This document shows, piece by piece, positions 1 through 8,681 of a DNA stretch of 64,000 nucleotides. The notes under the pieces are model-generated. The model did not search any database. It was not told the DNA's origin and was given only the letters and a program-made list of their open reading frames with translations. Numbering within the stretch: position 1 is the first letter of the stretch; every line of letters begins with the position of its first letter. Origin of the DNA: Pseudomonas chlororaphis subsp. aurantiaca (lineage in GTDB: Bacteria > Pseudomonadota > Gammaproteobacteria > Pseudomonadales > Pseudomonadaceae); assembly GCF_013466605.1 (NCBI RefSeq), contig NZ_CP059162.1, forward strand, positions 3,038,001 to 3,102,000, in the 5' to 3' direction. Made by a program: the position numbers and the translations under genes.

Positions 1-1
1 C

Positions 2-478
2 TCGGTGCGCCTCGGTTCCTCGGTGGTCAGCGATGACATCGTCAGCAAGAAGATCGGTGACTTCCAGCGTTGGCTCGTGGCCAGCCCCGACTACCTGGCA
101 CGCACCGGCCTGCCGCGCCAGCCGAGCGACCTGCTGGAGCACCAGTGCCTGCGGTTCGACTATGGCGGCGTGCACCAGGACTGGACCTTCCAGGGCGACG
201 AAGAGCCGCAGCGCCTGAGTGTGCAGGGCCGCTTGCAGAGCAACAACGCCGACATCCTGCGCGAGGCGGCGCTGGCCGGTGGCGGCGTGGCGCTGCTGGC
301 CGACTGGCTGGTACGCGACGATGTCGGCCAGGGCCGCCTGACCCGCGTGCTGGAGCAGTACGAGGTCAATCCCGGCACCGCCAGCACCTGCATCAATGCG
401 CTGTACCTGCCCAACCACCGTGGCTCCAGCCGCATCAATGTGTTTATCGAGTTCCTCGAGGAAATCCTCGCCGCCTGA
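2..478 (+). CDS. LysR-family transcriptional regulator, C-terminal part (5' end outside window)
   Basis: An open frame enters from the left edge and ends at a TGA at 476-478. The visible ~158 residues look like the second half of a LysR effector-binding domain. They include the SPDYLARTGLPRQPSDLLEH segment, the later GGGVALLADWLV segment, and a final INVFIEFLEEIL helix of the kind that closes CrgA/YafC-type LysR proteins. The N-terminal helix-turn-helix is not in the window, so target and inducer cannot be judged. The next gene is on the same strand about 100 bp away and could be a target, which is inference only. Confidence 0.85.
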   Translation, partial: SVRLGSSVVSDDIVSKKIGDFQRWLVASPDYLARTGLPRQPSDLLEHQCLRFDYGGVHQDWTFQGDEEPQRLSVQGRLQSNNADILREAALAGGGVALLADWLVRDDVGQGRLTRVLEQYEVNPGTASTCINALYLPNHRGSSRINVFIEFLEEILAA

Positions 479-585
479 GCCTCGCCCAGGTCTTGAGCAA
501 GACAGCGTTGCGCGCCCTGTGGCTACTCGTCCGGCAGGTGCGCGCCTAGAGTCTGGCCATCATTGGTAGAAGCAAGGTGGTAGCT

Positions 586-1239
586 ATGGGTAACGTCATT
601 CATCTGGCGTACGACTTCATCAATCCCTGGTGCTGGATCGGCGAGCTGAACCTGCGCCAGGCCATGGCGGCGCACCGGCCATGGCCGATCGTCTATGTGC
701 CGAGCCGCTCCACGTTCGACCTTCCCGCCAGCCGCATCGAGCAGGGCGAGTACGCCCGGCGCCGGTTCGGCAGCCTGGCGCGCAGCCGGCTGTTCGAAGC
801 GCAGATCACCCGGGCCGGCCAGGCGCTGGGGCTGCGTTTTGCCTTCGAGCGAATCGAGCGCCTGGTCGACAGCGACGCGGCGCACAGCCTGATGCTCGAG
901 CGGGCCGCCCGCGGTGGCGACTGCGCCGCGCTGTTTGCGCGGATCTTCCGGGCCTATTTCTGCGAGGGCCGCGATATCGGCGATGCGCGGGTGCTCGCGG
1001 AGCTGGGCGGGGACGGCAAGCGCGAGCAGGAGCGGCTGCTCGACTACCTGTGCAGTGGTGAAGGGCTGGCTGCGTTGCAACGCCACAAGCGCGATGCCGC
1101 GGACTGGTCGGGCGGGGTGCTGCCGGCCTTTCGCATCGGCGACACCCGGGTCTCGGGTGCCCAGCCCGACGCCTTGCTGGCGCGGGTGTTGCGGGACGCG
1201 ACGGTGCCAGAAGCGCAGGTGGCCCATGCCTTGGGTTAG
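586..1239 (+). CDS. DsbA/FrnE-like thioredoxin-fold protein with a single motif cysteine
   Basis: This 217-residue protein resembles the DsbA-like FrnE / 2-hydroxychromene-2-carboxylate isomerase group: an N-terminal beta strand, then a Pro-Trp-Cys motif, a helical insert, and a C-terminal GVLPAFRIGDTRVSGAQP segment that supplies the cis-Pro loop region. ATG 586 is preferred because an AAGGTGG Shine-Dalgarno lies just upstream; an in-frame GTG at 577 overlaps that site. The usual CPWC motif reads NPWC here, so the first cysteine is missing. That argues against a classic dithiol oxidase and for a glutathione-dependent isomerase-like or monothiol role. The fold assignment is fairly sure; substrate is unknown. 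Confidence 0.75.
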   Translation: MGNVIHLAYDFINPWCWIGELNLRQAMAAHRPWPIVYVPSRSTFDLPASRIEQGEYARRRFGSLARSRLFEAQITRAGQALGLRFAFERIERLVDSDAAHSLMLERAARGGDCAALFARIFRAYFCEGRDIGDARVLAELGGDGKREQERLLDYLCSGEGLAALQRHKRDAADWSGGVLPAFRIGDTRVSGAQPDALLARVLRDATVPEAQVAHALG

Positions 1240-1309
1240 CGGCGATTTGGCTGCTGCCAACGGACTTCCCCGGCGCAGGGTTCGAGCAGGCTCGGCCCGC
1301 CGCGCGCGA

Positions 1310-2668
1310 TCAGAACGGCCCGAGCTTGAGCGGGTACTGAATGACGATGTACAGCCTGTCGATATCGTCGCCGGCCTGGGTGGCGTTGGCCCGGTGGCTG
1401 ACGTGGGACAGTTGCAGCGACAGGTCCTTGGCCGGGCCCGATTGCACGATGTAGTGCAGGTCCAGGTCGCGTTCCCAGTGGCGTCCGCCCCGGCCCTGTT
1501 GCGGGCTGTAGGTGCCGTTGGCGCTATCGAAGGGGTTGTAGGCGCCGCCCTGGGGCGCGTGGCTGCCGTCGATGCCGCGGCCGCTCACATAGCGGGCCAT
1601 GAAGCTCAGGCCGGGAATGCCCAGGGCGCCGAGGTCGAGGTCGTAGCGCGCTTGCCAGGAGCGTTCGCCGGGGCCGTTGAAGTCGGCGTATTTGATCGAG
1701 TTGGCGAGGTAGATGGCGTCGCCGCCGACAAAGTCGAAGGGCGTGTCGCCGTGGATTTTCTGATAGGCCAGGGTGAACGCCTGGGCATCGATCCGGTATT
1801 TGCCGGAGAGGCTGTAGGCCGTGGTGTCGATGGCGCCGGCCGTGGCCTGGCCCTGGTCGCGGGTGCGGTACAGGTTACCGTCGAGGAACAGCTGGCCAAG
1901 GCTGGCATGCAGGTTGGCGTAGTACTGGCGCCAGGTGTCGCTCAGCTCCGAGGCGTAGAGGGCGCCGCCCAGCGCCTGGGCGGCGAACAGGTCGGCGCCG
2001 ATGAAGTCGATGCTGGCGTGGCGGGTGGTTGCCCCGTAGCCGGAAAAGTCGCCCTTGGCGGTCGAGGCGTCCTGGTTCTTGAAGGCGCTGAAGTGACCGG
2101 CCTGCAGGTCGAGCCCCTCGAGCTCACGGCTGGAGAGCAGCAGTCCGCTGGCGTATTCCGGTTGCAGGCGTTTGTCGGCGGTGTCGAACACCGGGGTCGC
2201 CACGGTCATTTCACCGAGCGCCAGGGTGGTCCGCGAGGCCTTGAATTTCAGCGAGCCACCAGCGCTGGAGTAGCTGTCTTCGCTGCGCCCGTCATGATCC
2301 AGCGGCAACAGGCCCGTCCCGGAATGCCCCTTGCCGCCGTCCAGTTTCAAGCCCAGGAAACCGTGGGCATCGACCCCCACGCCGATGGGGCCGGGGGTGA
2401 AGCCGGACTCGAACGAGGCGATGAAGCCCTGGGCCCATTCCTGCTTGTAGCTCTTGCCGGCCGGGGTCGGGGAGCGATAGTCGTTGTTGAGGTAGAAGTT
2501 GCGGCTGAGCACTTCAAGACTCGCCCCCTCAAGGAAACCGGGGGTGTCTTGCGCGCTCTGTGCCGCCAGCGCCGGGGCGCCGCCGCTGAGCAAGGCGAGC
2601 AGCCACAGCGGCTTCAGGCGCAGGCGCAGCGGCCCGGGGGCAGCGAGGTGTTTCAAGGCAAGCAGCAT
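1310..2668 (-). CDS. OprD-family outer-membrane porin
   Basis: The 452-residue product has a Sec signal (hydrophobic LWLLALLSGGAPALA near residues 20-36) followed by a beta-barrel sequence typical of the OprD/OpdX specific porins: FLEGASLEVLSRNFYLNNDYR near the mature N-terminus, alternating amphipathic strands, and a terminal phenylalanine as required for BAM recognition. These porins admit small substrates such as amino acids or carboxylates; which one cannot be read from sequence. The reading frame continues upstream to 3034, but ATG 2668 gives the only sensible signal peptide. The gene diverges from the isochorismatase-like hydrolase at 3075 across a 406-bp gap with possible operators. 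Confidence 0.9.
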   Translation of the reverse strand: MLLALKHLAAPGPLRLRLKPLWLLALLSGGAPALAAQSAQDTPGFLEGASLEVLSRNFYLNNDYRSPTPAGKSYKQEWAQGFIASFESGFTPGPIGVGVDAHGFLGLKLDGGKGHSGTGLLPLDHDGRSEDSYSSAGGSLKFKASRTTLALGEMTVATPVFDTADKRLQPEYASGLLLSSRELEGLDLQAGHFSAFKNQDASTAKGDFSGYGATTRHASIDFIGADLFAAQALGGALYASELSDTWRQYYANLHASLGQLFLDGNLYRTRDQGQATAGAIDTTAYSLSGKYRIDAQAFTLAYQKIHGDTPFDFVGGDAIYLANSIKYADFNGPGERSWQARYDLDLGALGIPGLSFMARYVSGRGIDGSHAPQGGAYNPFDSANGTYSPQQGRGGRHWERDLDLHYIVQSGPAKDLSLQLSHVSHRANATQAGDDIDRLYIVIQYPLKLGPF

Positions 2669-2898
2669 GCTTATTTCCCGCGTCAAGGTGGGTGGCCCAG
2701 GACGTGGCTGGCCGCGGTTCCGACAGCTGCCGGCACGCCTTCGGTCAGCCCGCGTCCGCTCGGCGTGGCCATCGGATCGAGGCGAAGCATGGTTGCCTAT
2801 TACAGGGCGCGGGGATTGTACGGCTGTGCTGCATTCGGCCGTTTGCGCGGCCAGGCGGGCGGCAGGTGCCGTTCGCGGTGGGCGGTACGGCAGTTTTT

Positions 2899-2950
2899 GA
2901 ATTGTCCCTGTTTTGGAATCAATGATTCTCGATTTTATGGAATTGTCCCT
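2899..2950. promoter_or_regulatory. Direct repeat and small palindrome between porin and hydrolase genes
   Basis: The 406-bp divergent region 2669-3074 is GC-rich next to the porin but AT-rich from about 2895. It carries an 11-bp direct repeat GAATTGTCCCT at 2899-2909 and 2940-2950, with a perfect palindrome GAATC-AAT-GATTC at 2916-2928 between them. Such an arrangement fits a regulator binding site in front of the hydrolase gene at 3075. No convincing spaced -35/-10 pair was identified. The rest of the gap shows no other feature. Confidence 0.35.
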
Positions 2951-3074
2951 CTTTAATCCAGCCCCTAAATTAGCCACCAAGCCGGCAGCAAAGCCTCCCC
3001 AGCGGAACCCGCGCCGAGCTCCCGAATTTTGCAACTCAACGTTTGAACCTACTCGACATCAAAAGGAACGCGCC

Positions 3075-3719
3075 ATGTCTATCCGTGAACTGCTCAACCC
3101 AAGCAACTGCGCCCTGATCCTGATCGACCACCAGCCACAGATGTCCTTCGGCGTGCAGTCGATCGACCGCCAGACCCTGAAGAACAACACCGTGGGCCTG
3201 GCCAAGGCGGCGAAGATCTTCAACGTGCCGACCATCTTCACTTCGGTGGAAACCGAGAGCTTCAGCGGCTACATCTGGCCGGAACTGCTCAGCGTGTTCC
3301 CGGATCACCAGCCGATCGAGCGCACCTCGATGAACTCCTGGGAAGACAAGAAGCTGGTGGAAGCGGTGAAGGCCACCGGGCGCAAGAAACTGATCATGGC
3401 TGCGCTGTGGACCGAGGTCTGCCTGAACTTCCCGGCCCTGGAAGCCCTGGCCGAAGGTTATGAGGTGTACATCGTCACCGACGCTTCCGGCGGCACCACC
3501 CAGGAAGCCCATGACATGTCGGTGCAGCGCATGATCCAGGCCGGCGCGGTGCCGGTGACCTGGCAGCAAGTGCTGCTCGAGTTCCAGCGCGACTGGGCGC
3601 ACAAGGAAACCTACGACGCGGTGATGGACCTGGTGCGCGAGCACAGCGGCGCCTACGGCATGGGCGTGGACTATGCCTACACCATGGTGCACAAGGCGCC
3701 GCAGCGTCAGGTCAAGTAA
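3075..3719 (+). CDS. YcaC-like isochorismatase-family hydrolase (first copy)
   Basis: This 214-residue cysteine hydrolase has the family triad in place: Asp18 in LILIDHQ, Lys104 in ATGRKKLIM, and the nucleophile Cys116 in LWTEVCLNF. The cis-peptide-type loop following the cysteine and the VTDASGG segment match YcaC-type proteins, which are cytoplasmic octamers of unknown substrate. ATG 3075 is chosen for its AAAGGAAC Shine-Dalgarno and because the family N-terminus starts here; the open frame extends upstream to 2913 with no similarity. A related protein is encoded at 22746. The gene is followed by a very stable hairpin and then an MFS exporter. Confidence 0.9.
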   Translation: MSIRELLNPSNCALILIDHQPQMSFGVQSIDRQTLKNNTVGLAKAAKIFNVPTIFTSVETESFSGYIWPELLSVFPDHQPIERTSMNSWEDKKLVEAVKATGRKKLIMAALWTEVCLNFPALEALAEGYEVYIVTDASGGTTQEAHDMSVQRMIQAGAVPVTWQQVLLEFQRDWAHKETYDAVMDLVREHSGAYGMGVDYAYTMVHKAPQRQVK

Positions 3720-3724
3720 GCCTG

Positions 3725-3781
3725 CCGCGAATGACCACCGGCTGACGCAACCCGCTTGCGTCGGCCGGTGGTCATTCGCGG
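3725..3781. repeat. 57-nt near-perfect inverted repeat (26-bp stem)
   Basis: Arms 3725-3750 and 3756-3781 pair over 26 bp around a 5-nt loop (CCCGC); the only imperfection is one T-G wobble (3743 with 3763). It sits 5 nt after the stop of the hydrolase gene and about 50 nt before the MFS gene. An A-run rather than a T-run follows on the plus strand (3784-3789), so it is not a canonical intrinsic terminator for the upstream gene. It could end transcripts without a U-tract, protect the mRNA 3' end, or be a mobile palindromic repeat. Confidence 0.7.
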
Positions 3782-3829
3782 TGAAAAAACGCCCGGACTC
3801 CACACCGTTCCCACGACTCAAGGACCGTC

Positions 3830-5437
3830 ATGAAACAGACCCTCGATTCCTCCCGTAGCGCGGCCTCCCTTTCGCCCTGGAGCCCGCTCAAGCATGGCCT
3901 GTTTCGCGGGCTGTGGCTGGCCAGCATCGCCTCGAACATCGGCACCTGGATGCATGAGGTGGGCGCCGGCTGGCTGATGACCTCGTTGTCGGCCAGCCCG
4001 ATGACGGTGGCGCTGGTGCAGGTGGCCGCCGCGGCGCCGATGTTTTTCCTCGCGCTGCCGGCGGGGGCACTGGCCGATATCGTCGACAAGCGTCGCTATC
4101 TGCTGCTGGTGCAGGGCTGGATGGCCAGCGTCGCCATGCTGCTCGCGTTCCTGACCCTCAGCGGCCTGATGACGGTACCCTTGTTGCTGCTGTTGACCCT
4201 GGCCATGGGCATCGGCACGGCGCTGATGATGCCGGCCTGGTCGGCCCTGACCCCGGAACTGGTGCCCGCCGGCGAGTTACCCGCGGCCATCGCCTTGAGC
4301 AGCGTCGGGACCAACGTGGCGCGCGCCGTGGGCCCGGCCATCGCCGGCGTCCTGGTGAGCCTGGCCGGGCCCTGGGCGACCTTCGCGGTGAATGCGCTGT
4401 CGTTCTTTGCGGTGATCGCCGTGCTCGCCTGCTGGCGGCGCGAGCCGAAGGTCGCGGTGCTGCCGGCGGAGCGGCTGTTCAGCGCGATCCGCGTGGGCTG
4501 GCGCTACGCCCGCAGTTCCCATCCTCTGCAACGGGTACTGATTCGCACCCTGGCGTTCTTCTTTGGCGCCAGCGCCGGCATGTCCTTGCTGCCGTTGATC
4601 GTGCGTGGCGAGTTGCAGGGCAGCGCGACCCAGTTCGGCGTGTTGCTCGGCAGTGTCGGCCTCGGCGCCGTGCTGGGGGCGATGCTGTTGCCGCGGCTGC
4701 GCCAGCACCTGGCGGTGGATCGCCTGGTGGCGCTGGCCAGCGTGATCTACGCCCTGGTGCTGTTTGCCCTGGCCTGGTTGCGCGACTTCTATCTGTTGAT
4801 CCCGGTGATGCTGATCAGCGGCGGCGCCTGGATCGCCGTGCTCTCGAGTTTCCAGGTGGCGGCCCAGACCTCGGTGCCGGCCTGGGTGCGGGCGCGAGCG
4901 CTGGCGGTGTATATCCTGATGTTCTTCGGCAGCATGGCCCTGGGCGGATTGCTCTGGGGCTGGGTCGCCAGCCTGTTGTCCATGAGCGTTGCCCTGAGCG
5001 TGGCGGCGGCGGTGCTGCTGGCCGGGGTCGGGCTGACCTGGCGGGTCGGCTTGCCCCAGCGCAGCGCCGAAGACCTGGCGCCGTCGCTGCACTGGCCGCA
5101 ACCGCTGCTCAGCGACGACCAGGACCTGGAGCGCGGCCCGGTGATGATCCGCCTGGAATACGACATCGCCCCCGAACACGCCCAGGCCTTCCAGCAGGCG
5201 ATGAACCCGGTGCGACGCATGCGCCAGCGCAACGGTTCGTTTTCCTGGTGCCTGCTGCAGGACAGCGAAAATCCACGCCTGTGGTGCGAGATTTTCTTCG
5301 ACGAATCCTGGGTCGGCCACCTGCGTCACCACGAGCGGGTGACTCGCGCCGAGCTGAAGATCGAGGCGGCGGCCCGCCGTTTCCAGAGCGAAGGAGTGAA
5401 GATCCGGATCCGCCATTTCCTCAAGGGGCAGGGCTGA
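3830..5437 (+). CDS. MFS transporter with fused C-terminal alpha-beta barrel domain (MFS_3 / EntS type)
   Basis: The 535-residue protein has about twelve hydrophobic segments over residues 25-410, starting with LWLASIASNIGTWMHEVGAGWLM, which is characteristic of the MFS_3 family that includes enterobactin exporter EntS. Residues ~440-535 form a soluble domain (MIRLEYDIAPEHAQAF, then an FDESWVGHLRHHERVT segment) resembling dimeric alpha-beta barrel proteins; this tail is commonly part of the family. It sits in the inner membrane and probably expels a small molecule by proton exchange. Substrate is unknown; no siderophore genes lie nearby. The gene converges on trkH, with 23 bp between the stop codons. 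Confidence 0.88.
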   Translation: MKQTLDSSRSAASLSPWSPLKHGLFRGLWLASIASNIGTWMHEVGAGWLMTSLSASPMTVALVQVAAAAPMFFLALPAGALADIVDKRRYLLLVQGWMASVAMLLAFLTLSGLMTVPLLLLLTLAMGIGTALMMPAWSALTPELVPAGELPAAIALSSVGTNVARAVGPAIAGVLVSLAGPWATFAVNALSFFAVIAVLACWRREPKVAVLPAERLFSAIRVGWRYARSSHPLQRVLIRTLAFFFGASAGMSLLPLIVRGELQGSATQFGVLLGSVGLGAVLGAMLLPRLRQHLAVDRLVALASVIYALVLFALAWLRDFYLLIPVMLISGGAWIAVLSSFQVAAQTSVPAWVRARALAVYILMFFGSMALGGLLWGWVASLLSMSVALSVAAAVLLAGVGLTWRVGLPQRSAEDLAPSLHWPQPLLSDDQDLERGPVMIRLEYDIAPEHAQAFQQAMNPVRRMRQRNGSFSWCLLQDSENPRLWCEIFFDESWVGHLRHHERVTRAELKIEAAARRFQSEGVKIRIRHFLKGQG

Positions 5438-5460
5438 AGGGCTGCCGTGCGCCCAGCGGA

Positions 5461-6915
5461 TCAATACTTCCAGAATACTGGCGTCACCAGCACCAGCACG
5501 GTCAGGATTTCCAGGCGCCCCAGCAGCATGCCAACGGTCAACAACCATTTCGCCGCATCGGGCAATGAGGAGAAGTTGCCCGCAGGACCAATGATCGTGC
5601 CCAGCCCGGGCCCGACGTTGCAGACCGCTGTTGCGGCGCCGCTCAAGGCCGTCGTCCAATCCAGCCCGATAAGGGCCAGCCCCAGAGCGATGAAGGCAAT
5701 AGTGATGGTGAAGAAAAATGAAAAGGTCAAAAGCGAACGCACGATTTCCTCGTCGATCGGATGCCCGTTGTACTTTTTCTGAATCACGGCTCGAGGGTGG
5801 ATCAATTGTTTCAAGCTGCTCACCAGCAGGCTGGCGGCCACCTGAAAGCGGAAGATTTTAAGGCCTCCGGCAGTTGAGCCTGAACATCCACCGACAAAGG
5901 TCAGGTAGAAAAAGAACAGGACGGCGAAGCTACCCCACAGCGTGTAATCGCCAACCGCGATCCCGGTGGTGGTGACAACCGAGGTCACGTTAACGGCTAC
6001 GATGCGAAACGCGTCCCACCAACCATAGTCGCTGTGAAAGCACAGCCATGTCCCCACCGACAACCAGATGACGATTAAGAACCCAATAAACCCACGGACC
6101 TGGTGATCCTTGATCAACGCACGCCGGTGGCCACGCAATGTTGCGACATACAAGGTGAAAGGCAGACTCCCCAAAATCATAACGACCACCGCTATCCAGT
6201 GAATCGTTGGCTGCGGCCAATGCCCGAGTGACGCGTCAGAAGTTGAAAAACCTCCCGTCGAAATCAGCGACATCGCGTGGTTCACTGCTTCGAAAGGCGT
6301 CATCCCAGCCAACCAGAGCGCTAGAGTCGCAGCCCCCGTGAGCCCCAGATAAAGCCAGAGGATGTACTTGGCGGCAACATGGGAGCGTGGCGTCACCTTC
6401 TCCGACCAGTCTGAGGACTCTGTCTGGAAAAGGCGCATGCCACCCACCCGCAACAGTGGAAGGATCGCCACGGCCATGCCGATGAAGCCGATACCCCCCA
6501 GCCAGTGAAGCATCGAGCGCCAGATCAGTAACCCTGGCGACGCGGTATCCAGCCCACTCAGAACAGTTGAACCCGTAGTGGTGATGCCGGACATCGTTTC
6601 AAAAAAAGCGTCGGTGTAACTGATATGGCTGATGAACACCATGGGCAACGCCGCGAAGGCACATACCACGATCCAACTGCTGGTCGTCAGCAGGTACATA
6701 TCCCTCGGACGCAGCTGGGCGATATCCGGACGCCCGCGCGCGATCAACAAAAGACCACAAACGAGGGTGATCAGGCTCGACCAGAGAAACGCCGACAGAT
6801 CGTCGCTGCGCTCATGGGCCACGAGCGTAATCAGGGGGATCACCATACTTGCGGCCAGCGTGATCAGAAAAATACCAAGGATAAAAGCGATAAGCCGTAT
6901 TGCTGCGAGGGACAT
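5461..6915 (-). CDS. trkH: TrkH-type potassium uptake protein
   Basis: The 484-residue membrane protein matches the usual TrkH length (~483). It carries the four selectivity-filter loops of the TrkH/KtrB fold: SGITTTGSTVLSG, STGGFSTSDAS, TTTGIAVGDY and NVGPGLGTIIGPAG, plus the GGCSGSTAGGLKIFR segment. It imports K+ across the inner membrane with TrkA as cytosolic gate; no trkA is in the window. ATG 6915 is chosen over the in-frame GTG at 6939 because the product then starts like other TrkH proteins. Base composition is clearly less GC-rich than its neighbours, with codons such as AAA and ATA more frequent, which hints at transfer. Confidence 0.93.
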   Translation of the reverse strand: MSLAAIRLIAFILGIFLITLAASMVIPLITLVAHERSDDLSAFLWSSLITLVCGLLLIARGRPDIAQLRPRDMYLLTTSSWIVVCAFAALPMVFISHISYTDAFFETMSGITTTGSTVLSGLDTASPGLLIWRSMLHWLGGIGFIGMAVAILPLLRVGGMRLFQTESSDWSEKVTPRSHVAAKYILWLYLGLTGAATLALWLAGMTPFEAVNHAMSLISTGGFSTSDASLGHWPQPTIHWIAVVVMILGSLPFTLYVATLRGHRRALIKDHQVRGFIGFLIVIWLSVGTWLCFHSDYGWWDAFRIVAVNVTSVVTTTGIAVGDYTLWGSFAVLFFFYLTFVGGCSGSTAGGLKIFRFQVAASLLVSSLKQLIHPRAVIQKKYNGHPIDEEIVRSLLTFSFFFTITIAFIALGLALIGLDWTTALSGAATAVCNVGPGLGTIIGPAGNFSSLPDAAKWLLTVGMLLGRLEILTVLVLVTPVFWKY

Positions 6916-6969
6916 ACACAGTCGCCTGTCAAAAAACACCGCGCAGTATCAGGTGCGCAAATGCCACTC

Positions 6970-7000
6970 CCCGTAAATTTTGCGTAAAAATTTTTACGGG
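6970..7000. promoter_or_regulatory. AT-rich inverted repeat upstream of trkH
   Basis: CCCGTAAA (6970-6977) and TTTACGGG (6993-7000) form an 8-bp inverted repeat around an AT-rich core, 55 bp before the trkH start. It is the only AT-rich block in the 374-bp gap 6916-7289 and is the best candidate for the trkH promoter or operator. The remainder of the gap has no supported gene. Confidence 0.4.
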
Positions 7001-7235
7001 CCATAGTCACGAATCACCGCGGTCTTCATGTCGAAAATGCGCAGCTCACTCCACTGTAGCGCAGCAGGTGTACAACCAGGCCGACCAGCGTACAGGCCAG
7101 GCTATCCTTCCAGCCGAACAGCGCCTCGGTTCCCTATCGGAAAGGTCCATGACACGGCGCCGGGGAGGGGCGCCGCAGACGTTCTGGCCAACTGAAGGAG
7201 GAGTGGCCGGGAGAACAGGGGGGGGGCATCGGTCA

Positions 7236-7253
7236 CTGCCCGGTCCCGGGCAG
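7236..7253. repeat. Short perfect inverted repeat downstream of the MFS gene
   Basis: CTGCCCGG-TC-CCGGGCAG is a perfect 18-nt palindrome 36 bp beyond the stop of the minus-strand MFS gene. It could fold as a 7-bp GC stem with a 4-nt loop. No U-tract follows on the minus strand, so a terminator role is uncertain. Confidence 0.3.
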
Positions 7254-7289
7254 CGGTTCGCCCATCGCCGCAGCGGTGGGCGAGCTGTA

Positions 7290-8492
7290 CTAGCGCAGCC
7301 GGCGTGCGGCGAGATCCAGCACGATGGCCAGCAGCAAGGCCAGGCTGGCGATCACGAATAGCTGCTGATGATGGCCGCCGCTGGCATTGAAGATCAGCGA
7401 GTAGGCGGCCCCGGCCAACGCCTGGAAGCTGGCGAAGGCCACGGTCGCGCGGCTCCAGGCGACTTGCTGGGCATGGGCGTGCTTCTTCAGTTCGTGGACC
7501 CGGGCCAGGGCCAGGGGCACGATGCCGGGCGGGAACGAACCGATCAGTACCGCCAGCCCGCACAGCAGCCACGGCTGGCTGGTGATGCTCAACGCACCCA
7601 CCGCCAGCGCCTGCACGATCAGCACCCAGCGGATGCTGCGGCGGGCGCCGAGGTGGTCGGCGAGCATGCCGTAGACCATCGGCCCAAAGATCGCGCCGAC
7701 GCCATACATCACCCATACCAGCGCCGCCACATGGGTGCCGGCATCGAGGCCGCGGGCCACGTAGTCCACCAGGAACACCATGGCCGGCACCAGCCCGGTG
7801 GCCATCAAGGCGTACTGGGCGAACAGCAGGCGCAGGCCACGGCCGGAGGCCGGGTTTTCATGATCGACCGGCTCGCTGGCCTTCACTGCGACAGCGGGCG
7901 TGGGCTGGTTTTGCGGCCAGCAGAACCAGCTGGCGGCGGTCAGCACCGCGGCCACCAGCCCCAGGCCTAGCCAGGTGTCGCGCAGGCCCCATTCCAGCAG
8001 GGCCGGCACCAGGATGCCGGAGCCGGCGATGCCCAGGCCGATGCCGAGGAAGATCGCGCCGCTGGCCGCGCCTCTGCGCGCCGCCGGTACGTGGGGCAGC
8101 ACGGTGGATGCCACCAATACCATGATGGCGCCGCCGGCGATCCCCGAGAGCAGGCGCCAGACGAAGAACCAGCTGAAGGACAGGGCCCAGGCACAGGCAA
8201 AGAACGACAGTGTGGCGACCACCAGCATCAGCCGCAGCACCAGCGGATTGGTCAGGCGCTTGCCCAGGGGATGGCCGATCAGCGCGCCGATCAGGTAACC
8301 GGCGAGGTTGGCGGCGCCGAGGTAGACCACGTCGGCCTGCACGAACCAGTGGGCCTGGATCAGTTGCGGGATCAGCGGGGTATAGGCAAAGCGCGCCAGC
8401 CCGATACTGACCAGGCTGGCGCACAGGCCGGCGAAAATATGCAACCAGACTTCATTGCGCATGGGGAGTGTCGCGGTGGTAGGCGCTGACAT
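7290..8492 (-). CDS. YbfB/YjiJ-family MFS transporter
   Basis: The 400-residue product has about twelve transmembrane segments. It begins with the signature GLCASLVSIGLARFAYTPLI of the YbfB/YjiJ (DUF1228) major-facilitator family. ATG 8492 has an AAGGACG ribosome-binding site; the frame extends upstream to 8615 without similarity. The family's substrates are poorly defined; individual members have been linked to drug or metabolite efflux. The gene lies 189 bp downstream of the pirin gene on the same strand, so it may have its own promoter. The C-terminus ends in a basic tail (LDLAARRLR), as expected for a cytosolic end. Confidence 0.85.
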   Translation of the reverse strand: MSAPTTATLPMRNEVWLHIFAGLCASLVSIGLARFAYTPLIPQLIQAHWFVQADVVYLGAANLAGYLIGALIGHPLGKRLTNPLVLRLMLVVATLSFFACAWALSFSWFFVWRLLSGIAGGAIMVLVASTVLPHVPAARRGAASGAIFLGIGLGIAGSGILVPALLEWGLRDTWLGLGLVAAVLTAASWFCWPQNQPTPAVAVKASEPVDHENPASGRGLRLLFAQYALMATGLVPAMVFLVDYVARGLDAGTHVAALVWVMYGVGAIFGPMVYGMLADHLGARRSIRWVLIVQALAVGALSITSQPWLLCGLAVLIGSFPPGIVPLALARVHELKKHAHAQQVAWSRATVAFASFQALAGAAYSLIFNASGGHHQQLFVIASLALLLAIVLDLAARRLR

Positions 8493-8681
8493 GGGGGCGT
8501 CCTTGATGAGTGAGCGGTGGAAAGGGATGGGCTGGAGTGGATTCTGGAAGGCGGCGCCCGTACGGCGGAAATCATCGGTATCGATAGCGGATATGCCTCG
8601 CCGATATCGCCTCAAACGCTTGCGGGGCCTTGGCTGTTTGCCAGTCAGGCCCGGGGGCGCAAGCCCCCAGGCCAGTGCCGG

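Noticed and set aside
914..2956. 680-codon plus-strand open frame across the DsbA-like and porin genes
   Set aside because: It runs across two recognised genes and the gap between them, with no family similarity.
4277..5659. 460-codon minus-strand open frame opposite the MFS_3 transporter
   Set aside because: Shadow of the transporter; rich in Q, H, R and G without membrane segments.
7102..7716. Minus-strand open frame overlapping the end of the YbfB/YjiJ gene
   Set aside because: Second-frame shadow of the MFS gene extending into a gap; no similarity recognised.
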